From Clavaria fumosa (taxonomy: Eukaryota > Basidiomycota > Agaricomycetes > Agaricales > Clavariaceae), in assembly GCA_951802425.1 (NCBI GenBank), contig OX637794.1:5208001-5272000 (forward strand): DNA of 64,000 nucleotides, read 5' to 3'. Below, in pieces: positions 12,332-23,315 of this stretch. The notes under the pieces are model-generated. The model had not been told where the DNA came from. It did no database searches and saw nothing but the letters and a program-made list of their open reading frames with translations. A program made the translations under genes and the position numbers. How positions within the stretch are numbered: position 1 is the stretch's first letter; every line of letters starts with the position of its first letter.

Positions 12332-12768
12332 ACCCACAACACTTGGCCAATGCAGCATTGGCCAACTTCTGTTAAATAATTTCCAATAATCACCAAAATA
12401 TTCATATGCCTAGTTCCCATTTTTTGGCATCATCTTTTGTATGGAAACCACATCCCACTTTCCATCTGTTCCAAAGATCCCCATTATTCTTGATATTAAA
12501 TGAGCATGGCACATTGGCTATATCTCAGCAAACACTTCATATATTTTCATCAGACTTTGTGAGTAGATGCATACCTATGAGCAGTATCTTCAGTAATATT
12601 TATATGAATTTACATGATTTAATGTAAAGGGTAGAGTGGGTGTGCAGATGAAGCAGAAGTGTGAGCCAGGGTGAGAGTGAAGATGATTGTGAGAGTGACA
12701 GAGTAAATGGGGTGGGTGAGGGTGAGTAAGAGTGTTCATGAAGGTGAAGGTGAGGGGTGAAGGTGACT
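12332..12768. repeat. 436-bp direct repeat R, right copy
   Basis: Near-identical to 5,368-5,803, with one extra T in a T-run. It directly follows the 5' LTR after the five bases ctgct. Confidence 0.85.
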
Positions 12769-13849
12769 GAGAGTGGGGTTCAGGCTTCTTTTCTCATGAC
12801 TGTGATGGTCCCTTGTCCTTCACAGGTGTAATACTTTCTATCCCTCAAATGAACTGGACTCAATGGTATATTGAGCTAGTAGTTCTATGTAAAGGGATCC
12901 ACCCCTCTGTACAGTTGTGACACAGTATATATATGTGAGTGGCCTATCAGGACCCATTCATTTTCCCTTACCCAAGCAGACTCTACTGACACTTATGAAC
13001 CTCCCAACAGCCTTCTACAACCTTGCGAGCCCCTTTACACACTTCTGGAACCTGCAGTCCCCTTCCAGAAGCCTCTCCGACCTTCCCTGCTCTTACATGA
13101 CACTCACAACCACCAGGCTGTACTTGCAATGCCCTTCCCTAACACACCTTATGCATACCTACCACCTGAACCCCATTGCACATCTGTTATGGATCTGGTA
13201 CTGGGTGCAGTCAGAAATGAGTCACTGAGAATCAGGATGACTCAGACAGGTCCTCAATTCCTTATGCAGTTGGCCTACAGGACTAGTAGACCCTCCAGTT
13301 CCATACCTTCCTGCTAACAGTATTGAAACCAACACTGCTAGCAAGGCATTGCTTTGGGCAGATATTATTATTAGTTAGTAACCTAAGTCACAACATCCCA
13401 TGGGCTTAGCCATTGTACAGTAGAACAGCTTGTACCCTATACCAAGATATCTGTAACTTGCTCAATACTTACCGCGCCGAGGGAGTCGGCATAGGGCGGC
13501 TCGATCAAAGCCTGGGTACCCTTGGGTACCCAGATCACTTGACCAGATTAAGTCCTTAGTCAGCAATTACTAGATTTAGTTCAACTAGATTTAGTCCTTA
13601 GTTTAACTAAATTTGTCCTTAGCTCCTTGCTGGGCTAGACATAGGCTTAATCCTCTTGGGGGATGGTGTAATCGATAAGTGGGTATATAATGATGCCTGC
13701 AACGTGAGGTTCCGTCAGCTATTTATACTCAAATTTGCATATCTACTACATTTGGAAAGATTCAACATAGCTCCTTAACTAGTAATCCTAACATACCATT
13801 TAAGGACTCTAAATTAAGGAGAATTTGGTAGGTTTACATATCAGGCAGG
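12769..13849. other. Non-coding, retroelement-derived spacer
   Basis: No gene recognised. Positions 12,839-12,948 are shared with 45,999-46,106 (aactggactcaatggtatat, then a TATATATA box). This looks like an LTR or promoter fragment of another retroelement family. The rest is AT-rich with no conserved frame. Confidence 0.5.
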
Positions 13850-14547
13850 TGTCACAACCCAACACACCCCACTATGGGCCGCCCGATGCACCCGCACACA
13901 CCACGACTACTCCCAATGTAATTCTGCCGCCTGACTGCTGTCCCAAATCGACAATCAGCAATACCATGCATGGGTCGAAATTCCAACATACTCCGCATGC
14001 TTCGCCATTGTTCAGCTGACATCAGGAAACTTGGGAAACAAGTGGAGTCGGTTTAGGACTTGCAGGGTGGTCACCAGATGAGTTAATGAAGGTCCCTTAA
14101 CAATATTAGATTTGGGGATTTGGATACTGTGGCTGAAACATGTTTCTGGGCAATTCCTTGGTCTTTGTTTTATAACTTCTTCTTTGCAGATTTTCTCCTA
14201 CGCTATCCTATTTTAGATACCACTTACTATATAAACCCCAAGGTTGTAGTAGTTACTACAGCATACAACATAAACTCGATTACCTGCTTATGCACAAGGA
14301 TCGCTGTCGAGAGCTGCCTCAGGTACTGGACTGGGCATCACATAGTGGCCACCCTCTCAGGTGGTCTCCAGGTCAAAACCCCCCCTTATGTTGTTCTGCT
14401 ACCTCCCACCTCCTCCTGTTGTATCTGTGCCTCTTCCTGCCAATGCAGCTTGCATGCAGAATTCCCTCTCACCATCAGAATTACTGCTACACCCTCCCTC
14501 ACTGTCGTTTACACTTGTATTTTGGTGGAATTGACCTACTCTTGACA
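13850..14547 (+). repeat. Putative 5' LTR of the split Ty3 element
   Basis: Begins TGTCACAACC and ends CTTGACA, giving the inverted TGTCA/TGACA ends typical of LTRs. A TATA-like ctatataaacc sits near 14,228 and gag begins right after. The partner 3' LTR is not in the window, so the boundary is a proposal only. Confidence 0.45.
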
Positions 14548-16196
14548 GTATGTCGTATGCTGTGCCAAAGACACCCCAACCCAACCTGCTGAGGATGCGC
14601 TTGAGGTCCCATCAGGATGAAACAGTGCCACCTCAGGCCCCCTTGCCATCCATACACACCCGACCAACAACCTTTGGGTCCCCAGACCCCTTGCCATCCA
14701 TACACACCCAACCAACAACCTTCGGGTCCCCAGACCCCTCGCCATCTATACACACCCGACCAACAACCTTCGGGTCCCCAGACCCCAGCCTCTGTGTCCA
14801 CTTTGTTAGGGATGATGCTTGGACCAGGTTTGGTTTCCTCGGGGAGCTCCAACCCCTTGGTCCCAGTAACCCTGTATCCTCCCGCTCCACCCACAATGCC
14901 TCCAAGCCCTACTCCACTACCTCGACCCTCAGTCCCTGCTCTTGTGTTGAGATATACACTTACACCAGTACTACCCCCACTATCCCTACTCACAACTAAC
15001 TACTCTGGAGTGCTACCAGTGCTTCCTTTTCCGATACCCAGTGTCAACCCACCATCCTCAGCATGAGGGTCACGATGTCTGCTGCTGCCAACCCCGAGCC
15101 TCCCGCCACAGTTGCCGCCACGACCTTTCGAGATTCTGGGGATTCCGCAAGGAATTCCACCGGCGGTACCTCCTGTGGTACCCATCGGAAATCTGCCCGC
15201 CGGTCTGCCATACTACATCTACTACCCAGCACCTGGAGACGATGGCCCCAAACTCAAGGAGCCCGACATCTTCACGGGTAAGGACCCAGCATGGCTAACA
15301 ATGTTCATCTTGCAGTGCATTACATGGTTTCTGGGGAAGCCACGGAAATTCGCTACTGATCGGGATCGTGTTCTATTCGCCACATCGTATCTCCGAGATC
15401 AAGCAAATACCTGGTGGATGCCATACCTTGTCCAGCAACCACCCTCCACAATGTTGGACAATTGGGATAACTTCACCATGGAATTATTTCTGGTATTCAG
15501 AAACCCCCCCCACATATGACTTCGAAGAGCGTGCTGCATAATTTGAAGATGCCCAACAATTCCCATATCACAGAATACATCGTCACCTTCAATTCGCACG
15601 CACCCTACACTGGATACAATGACACCGTGCTCGCCAAGGCCTTTTACCAGGGGCTTGCCAACTGCATCAAAGACCAGTTTCAATACACGAGTCGAGAGCA
15701 GGAGTTCACCGGACTCCGTCAACAAGCTTTGGCCTTTGAGCAGCGGTACTGGCAATGCGAGGAAGAACAAGGCCGCTTTCCGACATCTGTCCAATACAGA
15801 AAGCGACCCGGCGACTCGTTGTGTGGAAATTTGTCAAACCCGATGAAAGACCGCAATGCGAAACCCGCCAACAACCAATCCTCGAACCGCCCTGCGCCCA
15901 CTCCAGTAACCAACCCCATCATGACATCCGCTCCAGCCAAACCTGCCTCGACCCCTGTAACGAAGCCGAAGGAGGGAAAGATGGAGAAATCCACACCTTG
16001 CAGACCACTCTCCACCAGGCCGCTGGACTTTGCTTATATTGCATGGGTCAAGGGCATTTCTCGAATACATGCCCGTTGATCCCCACTAACTGCAAGTCTG
16101 CTGCCCATGCCACCCTCACATTTACCATGACCGCAGCTGAGCCCTTGGCCAGCGACAAGTTGGGAAATGCTCCAGCATCTCAAGGCATGTAGGGAG
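14548..16196 (+). pseudogene. Decayed Ty3 gag (split element)
   Basis: The N-terminal region has three 48-bp tandem repeats (from about 14,645) coding Pro/Gln-rich sequence. A capsid-like domain is readable at 15,112-15,519 (FTGKDPAWLTMFI, then LRDQANTWW) and resumes in another frame from 15,516 (FNSHAPYTGYND). A zinc knuckle, CLYCMGQGHFSNTCP, lies in a third frame near 16,030-16,075. Frame changes and stops show the gene is dead. It continues into the protease and, beyond the 26-kb insertion, into RT at 43,067. Confidence 0.8.
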
Positions 16197-16299
16197 ATTC
16201 TTGAGTTGCGATATTGCCATAGATACCAATACTGATACCTGTACCATGGATGAACTCCCCTTATAAACGGTTCTGTCATCTATTTCTTCTGCTGCCTTT

Positions 16300-16837
16300 T
16301 TGATTTCCGTTGTTATTCTGCAAATTAGCAATACCCCTGTACCCACACTTGTAGATTGTGGAGCTACCGAATGTTTCGTTTTGCCCAACTTTACACCTTT
16401 GAAATTCCGTTCAACACTAACCCACCCTATACAACTTAGGCTATTTGACGGGTCCATCGCAGGACTGATCACCCAAGTGACCAACCAACAATTCTGCTTT
16501 GAAGACAGCACAATGCACACTGAATGTTTCTATGTTACCCAACTCCATTTGGATGTGAAGGTCATACTCGGACTGTCATGGCTTTGGAAACACAACCCAG
16601 ACATCGATTGACCAACCCTCTTGATATGATTCCGCAATTCCGATACCTGACCACTGATGATGAAGCCCTTGCCCACTGTGGCCACCGATGCAGCAAGGCC
16701 TGTGGGGTCTCATGACCCAACCACTGATGAACTCAGGGTCCTGAAGGAGCTCGCTCCTAAGGACTGGTCAACACTGAGCCCAGGACTACCCACGGGGACC
16801 ACTGGAAATCCACTGTCGGAGTTGAACCCCACTGCGC
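16300..16837 (+). pseudogene. Split Ty3 protease and pol linker, 5' part
   Basis: The aspartic-protease core reads TLVDCGATECFV (DCG in place of DSG), followed by VILGLSWLWKHNPDID, a strand-and-helix typical of Ty3 proteases. After a stop near 16,611 the linker continues in another frame to LNPTAP at 16,837, where the large DNA transposon interrupts it. The linker resumes in the same codon phase at 43,074 as DSNSAMSG. Confidence 0.8.
16831..16837 (+). repeat. 7-bp target site duplication, left
   Basis: ACTGCGC immediately precedes the transposon terminus CACCCCCTTCAGC. The same 7 bp follow the right terminus at 43,067-43,073. Removing one copy and the element restores the Ty3 reading frame. 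Confidence 0.92.
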
Positions 16838-16870
16838 CACCCCCTTCAGCACACCCACCCCCTATCCAAA

Positions 16871-17034
16871 AGGCCTAGCCGATTTTGACTGATGCCCTTT
16901 TTATGGGCCCAGCCGATCGTCGGCCGAGATATAGCTTTATAGGCTTGGCCGATCAACTTGATATACCAAAATCCTGCCAGGCATACAGGGATCCCATGGT
17001 AATGATGATACCCTTTCAAAAGGGCTGGCCGACA
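16871..17034 (+). promoter_or_regulatory. Subterminal repeat motif, four copies
   Basis: A 14-bp motif recurs in the same orientation close to the terminus: AGGCCTAGCCGATT at 16,871, GGGCCCAGCCGATC at 16,905, AGGCTTGGCCGATC at 16,941 and AGGGCTGGCCGACA at 17,021. The mirror copies lie at 43,020-43,033, 42,986-42,999, 42,950-42,963 and 42,870-42,883. Short subterminal repeats of this kind commonly bind the transposase. The binding role is inference. Confidence 0.65.
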
Positions 17035-18163
17035 CCCATTTTAGGAACCAGTGTAGAGGGTCTGAAGCACCCTATTCAAACATTTCTCTCACTTACATGA
17101 CAAATTAGATCAAAAAGCTGGGGATAAAGCATATGCACAAGATTAGGAAGCAAAGATCAGATGTGCTATTTGATAGATATGTAAATTACAAGGTCATCTG
17201 CATCATTTGAGACTCCTTATCATCTGAGACTCCTCCATGACAACTTAACATAGTTGGGTGCGATGAAAACAAATATGCCTTCCAATAGGTCTTCAAAGGG
17301 TAGAAGCAAATGTACCAATCGAATATGCAATGGAGCCATTATAAACTAGAGTGAAATGTGGTTGTCAACTGAGTCAGGATATTCTTTGGAAAAGGATGGG
17401 CCTTAATATCCTTTCTGAAGAGTATTCAAATCCACTTTGAATACATGTTCTAAAGGAGAATGTATTGTTATTGTTCAAATATTCTTGCAATGTAGAATGT
17501 ATTGTTATTGTTCAAATATTCTTGCAATGTAGAAGTTGTGCATGTGAGTCTGTTATCACACCTTGTGATTATATCATTCTGTGGCTGTGCCCGGAATCCC
17601 GGGTGTGACAGTCACACTGTGACCAACTCTGCATAAGAGTATTCAAATCCACTTTGAATATGTGTTCTAAAGAAGAGGAGAATGTATTAGAATTGTTCAG
17701 GATGAGCCTTTGTACATAAAAATGATCCATTGTGGTCTAGAATTAAATTGAGGAAGTGATGCAAAGCAGTATATAATCTGATATTCCTTATAAAGAGACA
17801 AACCATTATAAAAGGACCCACATATGTGGTTCAATGGGGCACACTCCACCTTCAACAATCTAGTGGGAATAATGAAGGAGGATATTATTATCAGATATTG
17901 CTTATAAAGGTATGAATCTTCTGAACAGCATGATGCATCTAATAACAAGACTCAAATATGCTTTCTGATAGGCACAGGTTCTTCAATGATGTAATGCAAA
18001 GCTGACTGATTCAGGAAGTGGATCATTATCTGAAATTCCTTAGAAAGGGCCAAACTATAGGCACCACAAAAGGACAGATTGCAAAGAATTATTAGGACCT
18101 AGTGAGACATCATGCAGATTGATATGCACTACAAATGACTGTCACCAGTGTCAAGGATGATTT
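17035..18163. other. Outer non-coding part of the left arm
   Basis: No gene in about 1.1 kb between the subterminal motifs and the 3' end of the arm gene. It holds the 37-bp direct duplication and one copy of the recurring motif gtgtgacagtcacactgtga with a CCCGGG-like core (17,580-17,690). The same stretch is mirrored at 41,741-42,869. Confidence 0.6.
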
Positions 18164-20271
18164 TCAGTGCTTCACCCTTGGTCGCAGTACCCGCTTCTTG
18201 GCATCCATGGAAGCCCTCTCTCTAGCCCTGGTCCTATATTGCTTAGACCTCTCCTCCTCCTCTTCATCATGGTATACCCTTTTCCTCTTGGGCAGGCTGG
18301 GCCCTGCCTCCTTGTGGATCTGAACTGCCATATGAGCAACAAGGCCATGAACATCTCTATGCACACCCACATCATCCCACATCCCTTGTTCTCCTGTCCA
18401 AAATTCCATTATCTGTATTGTATTTATGCTGGACTGGAAAATTCTCACCTGGATGTTGCCTGTCATGGTCACCTTCTAACCCATTCCCCTCAATACCATC
18501 ACCCCTTCGCATATCCACCTGCTTGCTCAGACAGGATTCTTCTGCATCACTATCAGGGGGAACAGAAGCCTCAACCCTATCATCATTATCCCCATCATAG
18601 ATGCACCCCGAATCACTGTCTGACTCATCTGAGCCAATGTCTTCACTATGTGCATTTCAAATGTGCATTGATGATGATGATGATGATGATAATGATGATA
18701 TGAGAACACTCACTCAGTACTGATATGGACAGGCTGGACCTCTCGTTCTTTCCCCTTCTTGAGGGAGAGCCTCTTCACCTCTTTGTCAGATGACAATGAT
18801 GGCTCTTGTTCAGGTTGCTGGTGATAGTTGACTAGATGCCTTGATGGCTTCCCTCTCTGGTGCTGTGGGAGAACATATTGAAACCGTAATATTTTCTGGC
18901 CCAAAGTCTGTCGGTGATGCAGGAAATCACAGAGCCTTCTGACATCGACATATTGCATTTTTGAAGGCTCGCGAATTTGCATTCCCTCTGGAAGGTATTC
19001 ATGAGGAATAAACTTGTGTGGAGCATCAGCTATCAGTTGCCAAGGGACAGCAACCTTCTTGTTTTTTGTTGTATTGCCTACATGTTGGAAGTAACTTGTC
19101 AGACTTGGACTATTGAGCAAGACAGACTCACGATAAGTGATAGTAAAAAATGACCGCAAAATTTCTTTGAGTTGTGCGAGTGGTAGGTTGAGTTCCAAAG
19201 GAAGAATGGGCCATCCCTCATGATCTGTTAGCAAATCCCATGGCACACTAATATCTCTTCCTTTCCTTGATAGCATCTCCTCTTCATCAACAAAAGGCTT
19301 CCTTTGTAACTCATCTGAAATCCTGTCAGTACTTCCCCAACCTTGGCTTCACATCATTTTCTCACCATTCCATGTCTCAGCCAAATATTTATCCCACTCC
19401 TCCCACACCTCACAACCAACTTTGTGAAATTGTACCTTGAACCCACTAGTCACAGGTCCAGGGGTCTGAATCCTGGAGCATGTATACAGAGAATTAATCT
19501 GATGGACCAGTGGGCATGCAATTGAGACTCACTTTGCCTTCTTTATATTCCCTTTCTCATCTTGCCAGCCAGTCAACATAAATAATTCAACACCCATCTG
19601 CTCCTTTGCAAAACGGGCAAACTTCAGGGCCTCATGCATAAATTTGCGAGAAGCCAATCTCCAAGCAACATTTCAGCCATTCTACTGGTTGAGAAAGGTA
19701 AATTAAAATACTCACTCTCTCTGCACAGGAACTGGGACAGGCTCCCTATTCCATTTCTCCACCAACCCCATGTATTTCTGATGCTCCTCTTGTGTTAGCT
19801 CTTGACAAATCTCAGTCCTAGCACGACGATATGAGCTGAGGAACTGGACTGATCCCCTCTCAGCATTTGACAACTCCTGGGCCCTGGCATTGATAATCCC
19901 CTTCTTGCACTGCTCCACAACACGCTGGAGGGTCCACCTCTGTCGTTTGCTGAACTGAAGGCCTTGGTTGCCATCATCTTCTGAACCAGAAGACTCCTCC
20001 CCTCCACTGACAGCCCTGCGGTTATTGTGGAGCCAATTGCGAATTTTCTATGAACAGACAAACATCAAATCAACTCAGGAGACACATAAAATGCATAGGT
20101 TACGGTGCTAAGATCCTCTGGGACACATTTGTTGTCCTGCTCAGCTGAATCCTTGATTTTCGCTTTGATTTGCTTGACAATTTCGAGGCGGTCTTTTGAG
20201 TTTGCCTGTCTGTAGGCTACAAGACTTTCTGTGAGTATTTTGGTATACTCTGGGGTCGTCCACCGTGTCAT
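18164..20271 (-). CDS. Arm gene, left copy: probable DNA-binding protein
   Basis: Mirror image of 39,633-41,740; see that entry for the exon model. It reads outward toward the left terminus. The only protein difference from the right copy that I found is Glu instead of Asp in the KKGKERxVQPVHIS segment near 18,745. About 60-90 bp upstream of the start lie two TCACGTGAG palindromes (20,329-20,357), which are plausible transcription-factor sites. Having two complete copies means that loss of one arm by recombination still leaves the gene. Confidence 0.8.
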
Positions 20272-20535
20272 TTTCTTTGCTGCCTAACTGATAAAGCAGT
20301 GGTGTTGTTGGGAAGCAAGAGGTGGTGTGTCACGTGAGAAAATAACTTGGCTCACGTGAGTCACTTGTCACGCGTTGTGACTGTGACTTGCTGAGGCTGT
20401 GCCCGGGACCCCGGGTGTGACAGTTACACTGTGACCGTAACTCTCCATAACAATATGCAAAATGTCCTTTGAATATGTGAGCCTTGTGTATTTTTTTAAT
20501 GTACGAAATTCCACAGCAGTCACATCTTACAGCCA

Positions 20536-21350
20536 GAGTGATGACGAAGGTTCGGCTAATGGTCTATCTGAAAGAGGACTAGTACGTTTAGTTTAAACTC
20601 CTATTGGTTACGTGCTTGCCAGCGCAGTGGCCTCAGGGCCCTGAGGATTTTTCGTACCGCCGTATCTGGAGCTTCACATCTTGGTTACGTGCTTGCCAGC
20701 GCAGCGGCCTCAGGGCCCTGAGGATTTTTCGTACCGCCGTATCTGGAGCTTCATGTCTCTCGCGTGAACTCCAGGTATGTGCTATCCTTGTGATCTTTAT
20801 TACACTACTGAATACACTATGTCTCTCGCGTGAACTCCAGTCCTCTCGATCCGAAGCCTTCTCTGCATTATATATATATGATATTGCTTCTGAAGTGAAG
20901 CAATGGCACATTTTGATGCAAAATAACATAGCTTTGCTCATGTGAATTGTGTGTTGGGAGATGTGACTGTGACTTGTTGTGGCTATGCCCGGGATTATGG
21001 GTGTGACTCACACTGTGACCATAGCTTGGCATCAGAATATCCAAATGCTCTTTGAATATGTGTGTTCTGGGTAAGAGGAGAATGTATTGCTATTATTGCA
21101 GAAACTAGGAAAAGCTGACTAACGTCAGCAGAACCTTTGCTTGAATATCTTTGCATAAATTTGTGATACAACTATGGCTCACAATTGTGGTACCAGACAA
21201 TGTCAGATAGTCATGCTGGTCCACAGGGGTTGTGAACAACGCTGTATTTTCCAAAAGATTACCCACTCATAAAGTTAGTGTGGCTGTGCTGATGCTGTGA
21301 TAACAGATGTCACATAGTGTGACTGTCGCATACACTTTTGTCGATATCCA
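20536..21350. other. Non-coding spacer with short tandem repeats
   Basis: No gene seen. A 77-bp unit (ttggttacgtgcttgcc...) is repeated from 20,604 and 20,681. The 19-bp tctctcgcgtgaactccag occurs at about 20,757 and 20,822. Positions 20,955-21,090 carry a third, diverged copy of the GTGTGAC/CCCGGG motif also found at 17,580-17,690 and 20,385-20,480. Confidence 0.6.
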
Positions 21351-23104
21351 CCATGTCTGCCCCAATCATCCTTCCTTGTGCTGCTGTCCGTGTGGGTGGA
21401 AACACCAGCAACCCCAAATCCTTGGTTGCCTCGTTTCAAGTCCAGGGTGCCATGTAAGTACTTTTGTTCTTGTCCATTCAATCTCCTCACTGAGTTGTGA
21501 AAGGGCCGCAATGACTTTGACAGGCATGGGGTTTCCCCAAGTACAAGTTCGCTTAGAAAGGGATTCATCAGCTTGTAAAGTGAGTCTCCCCAAACTGCAG
21601 GATAGGCATTACTAATGACATTAGATGAGTCACCCTGATAAGAAAGGGCGTCATGTGGTCATGGTCCTCCATGTCAATCTGGTTCGACCTTTGAAACCCC
21701 AATTAGCACAGTTTTGGGGCAAGACTAAAGGTATGTACTTTTGAAAGCTTGCTCCATGTCTGTCTGAGAGGATCTAGGATGGGTACTGTTTCCAAAACTA
21801 TTTCTCCTTTTTGACCAAGAATCAAGTCTCTGGAGTCAACAAACATATGAAGCGTTTGTTCAATCTGTCAAGCCTAACTTTCCGGGAGACACATGGCAAT
21901 ATCTTAGGTATGTGGCTTGTTTTGAAAGCTAAATTTCAACATTAATGATTGGCAATATCATAAGACCTGAGGAATCCGAAGCTGCATGGGTATCTGGTGG
22001 GACAACATCAGGGTAGATCAATAACCTCATGTAATCAATATATTTGACATATTTTTCTCATTGTAGTGTTGGGAGCACACATATGCTTCTAGGTCCAGTT
22101 CAATTGAAAGATATTGAACTTGACCAACTCAAGGCTGGTCAATGGATAGGGGGAGATATTGTCAACTTTGCACTTCAGTACGTCAACCAATGTTCAATTG
22201 TTAACAATGCTCAAGGTGGACAGAGAGACATACAAAGCATTGGAAACAGGGGCATCTGGAATATGGCTCGCAAATACATATTTCCTTCCAGTACTGAGGT
22301 AATTTCACCCCTTAATGATGTGGGTGAAAGCTGATCATTTATTAGAAGAAAGGATGGCACCAGAGATATTATCGCATGGCTTCCAGAATCTGCACACAAA
22401 TGCAGATACTGGATTATTCCTGGGTTCAGTGAGGAACTGTACGTGGCTGATATCTTGTTGGAATTTATGGGGATGCTATACCTATTACAGGAAGCATTGG
22501 TTTACCATAATTGTGGCAAACCCAGGCCATTGCTTTCTAGTCGATCAGCCAGATGGTAACTGGGGATGGTGAGTGTACCATTTCTTGCAATATTTTTGGT
22601 ACTAACATCTTTACAGTACCATTGTCATACTTGACAGCTTTTTTCGTGACAGGGTGCATTCCAAAGACGCAAAGGCAATCCAAGACCTCTTCCGAGAGCT
22701 TGGGCATCAACAGGGCCTAAAGTACACCAAGGACCCAAAGGTTATCCAACCAAAGGTTTGTGGCAAATTGTGCAAAAAAGGGTGCTTCATATATTTTCAT
22801 ATGTTCTTGCTTAGGTTCCAAAACAGAAAAACGGAGATGATTGTGGCATATATGCGATCCATTTTGCAAGGCTGTGGTTGCATGAAGGTGACAGATTAAT
22901 GGATGTGGTGCTGGTAATTGGATATTTCTTTTCTTCTTCTAATGTCATTTCAACATCCCTTAGAACCCCTTGATGTCTCAACAAGACATTGAACAAGCAT
23001 GGAAGTGCTGGAGGATTGGTGGGCTTCGGACAAGGCTACAAGAAGAGATCCTCACCGTTGCAGAGAAGAGTTGGTTTGAGCATGAAAAACAAAGGATAGT
23101 CTGA
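21351..23104 (+). CDS. Ulp1-like SUMO protease (peptidase family C48)
   Basis: A multi-exon gene; the 3' half is clear and the first exons are tentative. The core shows the Ulp1 order. WIGGDIVNFALQYV is the substrate-binding entry (22,130-22,190). HWFTIIVANPGHCF carries the catalytic His (22,495-22,497). ILDSF carries the Asp (22,633-22,635). NGDDCGIYAIHFARLWL carries the nucleophile Cys (22,842-22,844). The last exon reads NPLMSQQDIEQAWKCWRIGG and ends at 23,104. C48 enzymes remove SUMO from conjugates; C48 domains are frequent passengers or partners of eukaryotic transposases. The predicted start MSAPIILPCAAVRVGGN is in the first open exon but other upstream starts are possible. It lies head-to-tail with the transposase gene, about 210 bp apart. 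Confidence 0.82.
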
Positions 23105-23202
23105 TTGCCATTTACAGGCCTTTCTTCTTGTAATTCTACTGCCACTGGAATTTTATTGTATCTTGTATTTGTATTACTCTAACACTTTGCAACATAGAAG
23201 TT

Positions 23203-23297
23203 GCATATGTGAGTTTTTCAGTCAGCCCAATCACATGACACAACACTTTGCATATGTGAGTTTTTCAGTCAGCCCAATCACATGACACAACACTTTG
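23203..23297. repeat. 47-bp direct duplication upstream of the transposase
   Basis: gcatatgtgagtttttcag and the bases after it occur at 23,203 and again at 23,250 (47-bp period). The repeat lies in the presumed transposase promoter, about 20 bp before its start codon. Confidence 0.75.
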
Positions 23298-23315
23298 TCC
23301 ACTGCAACCTCCGCC

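Larger units (their letters stand above)
16838..20535. repeat. Left terminal inverted repeat, 3,698 bp
   Basis: Mirror of 39,369-43,066 with no net indel. I found only three mismatches in the parts compared: CA/CG near 17,444, A/C-type in the codon that gives Glu or Asp near 18,745, and T/C near 20,528. There may be a few more. The arm holds a complete gene on the minus strand, subterminal motifs, a 37-bp duplication (17,458-17,531) and an outer non-coding stretch. Confidence 0.95.

Noticed and set aside
18164..20271. Frame shift near the 3' end of the arm gene as a sign of a dead gene
   Set aside because: A 55-nt intron (41,456-41,510 in the right arm) restores the frame and gives a 586-aa protein in both arms.
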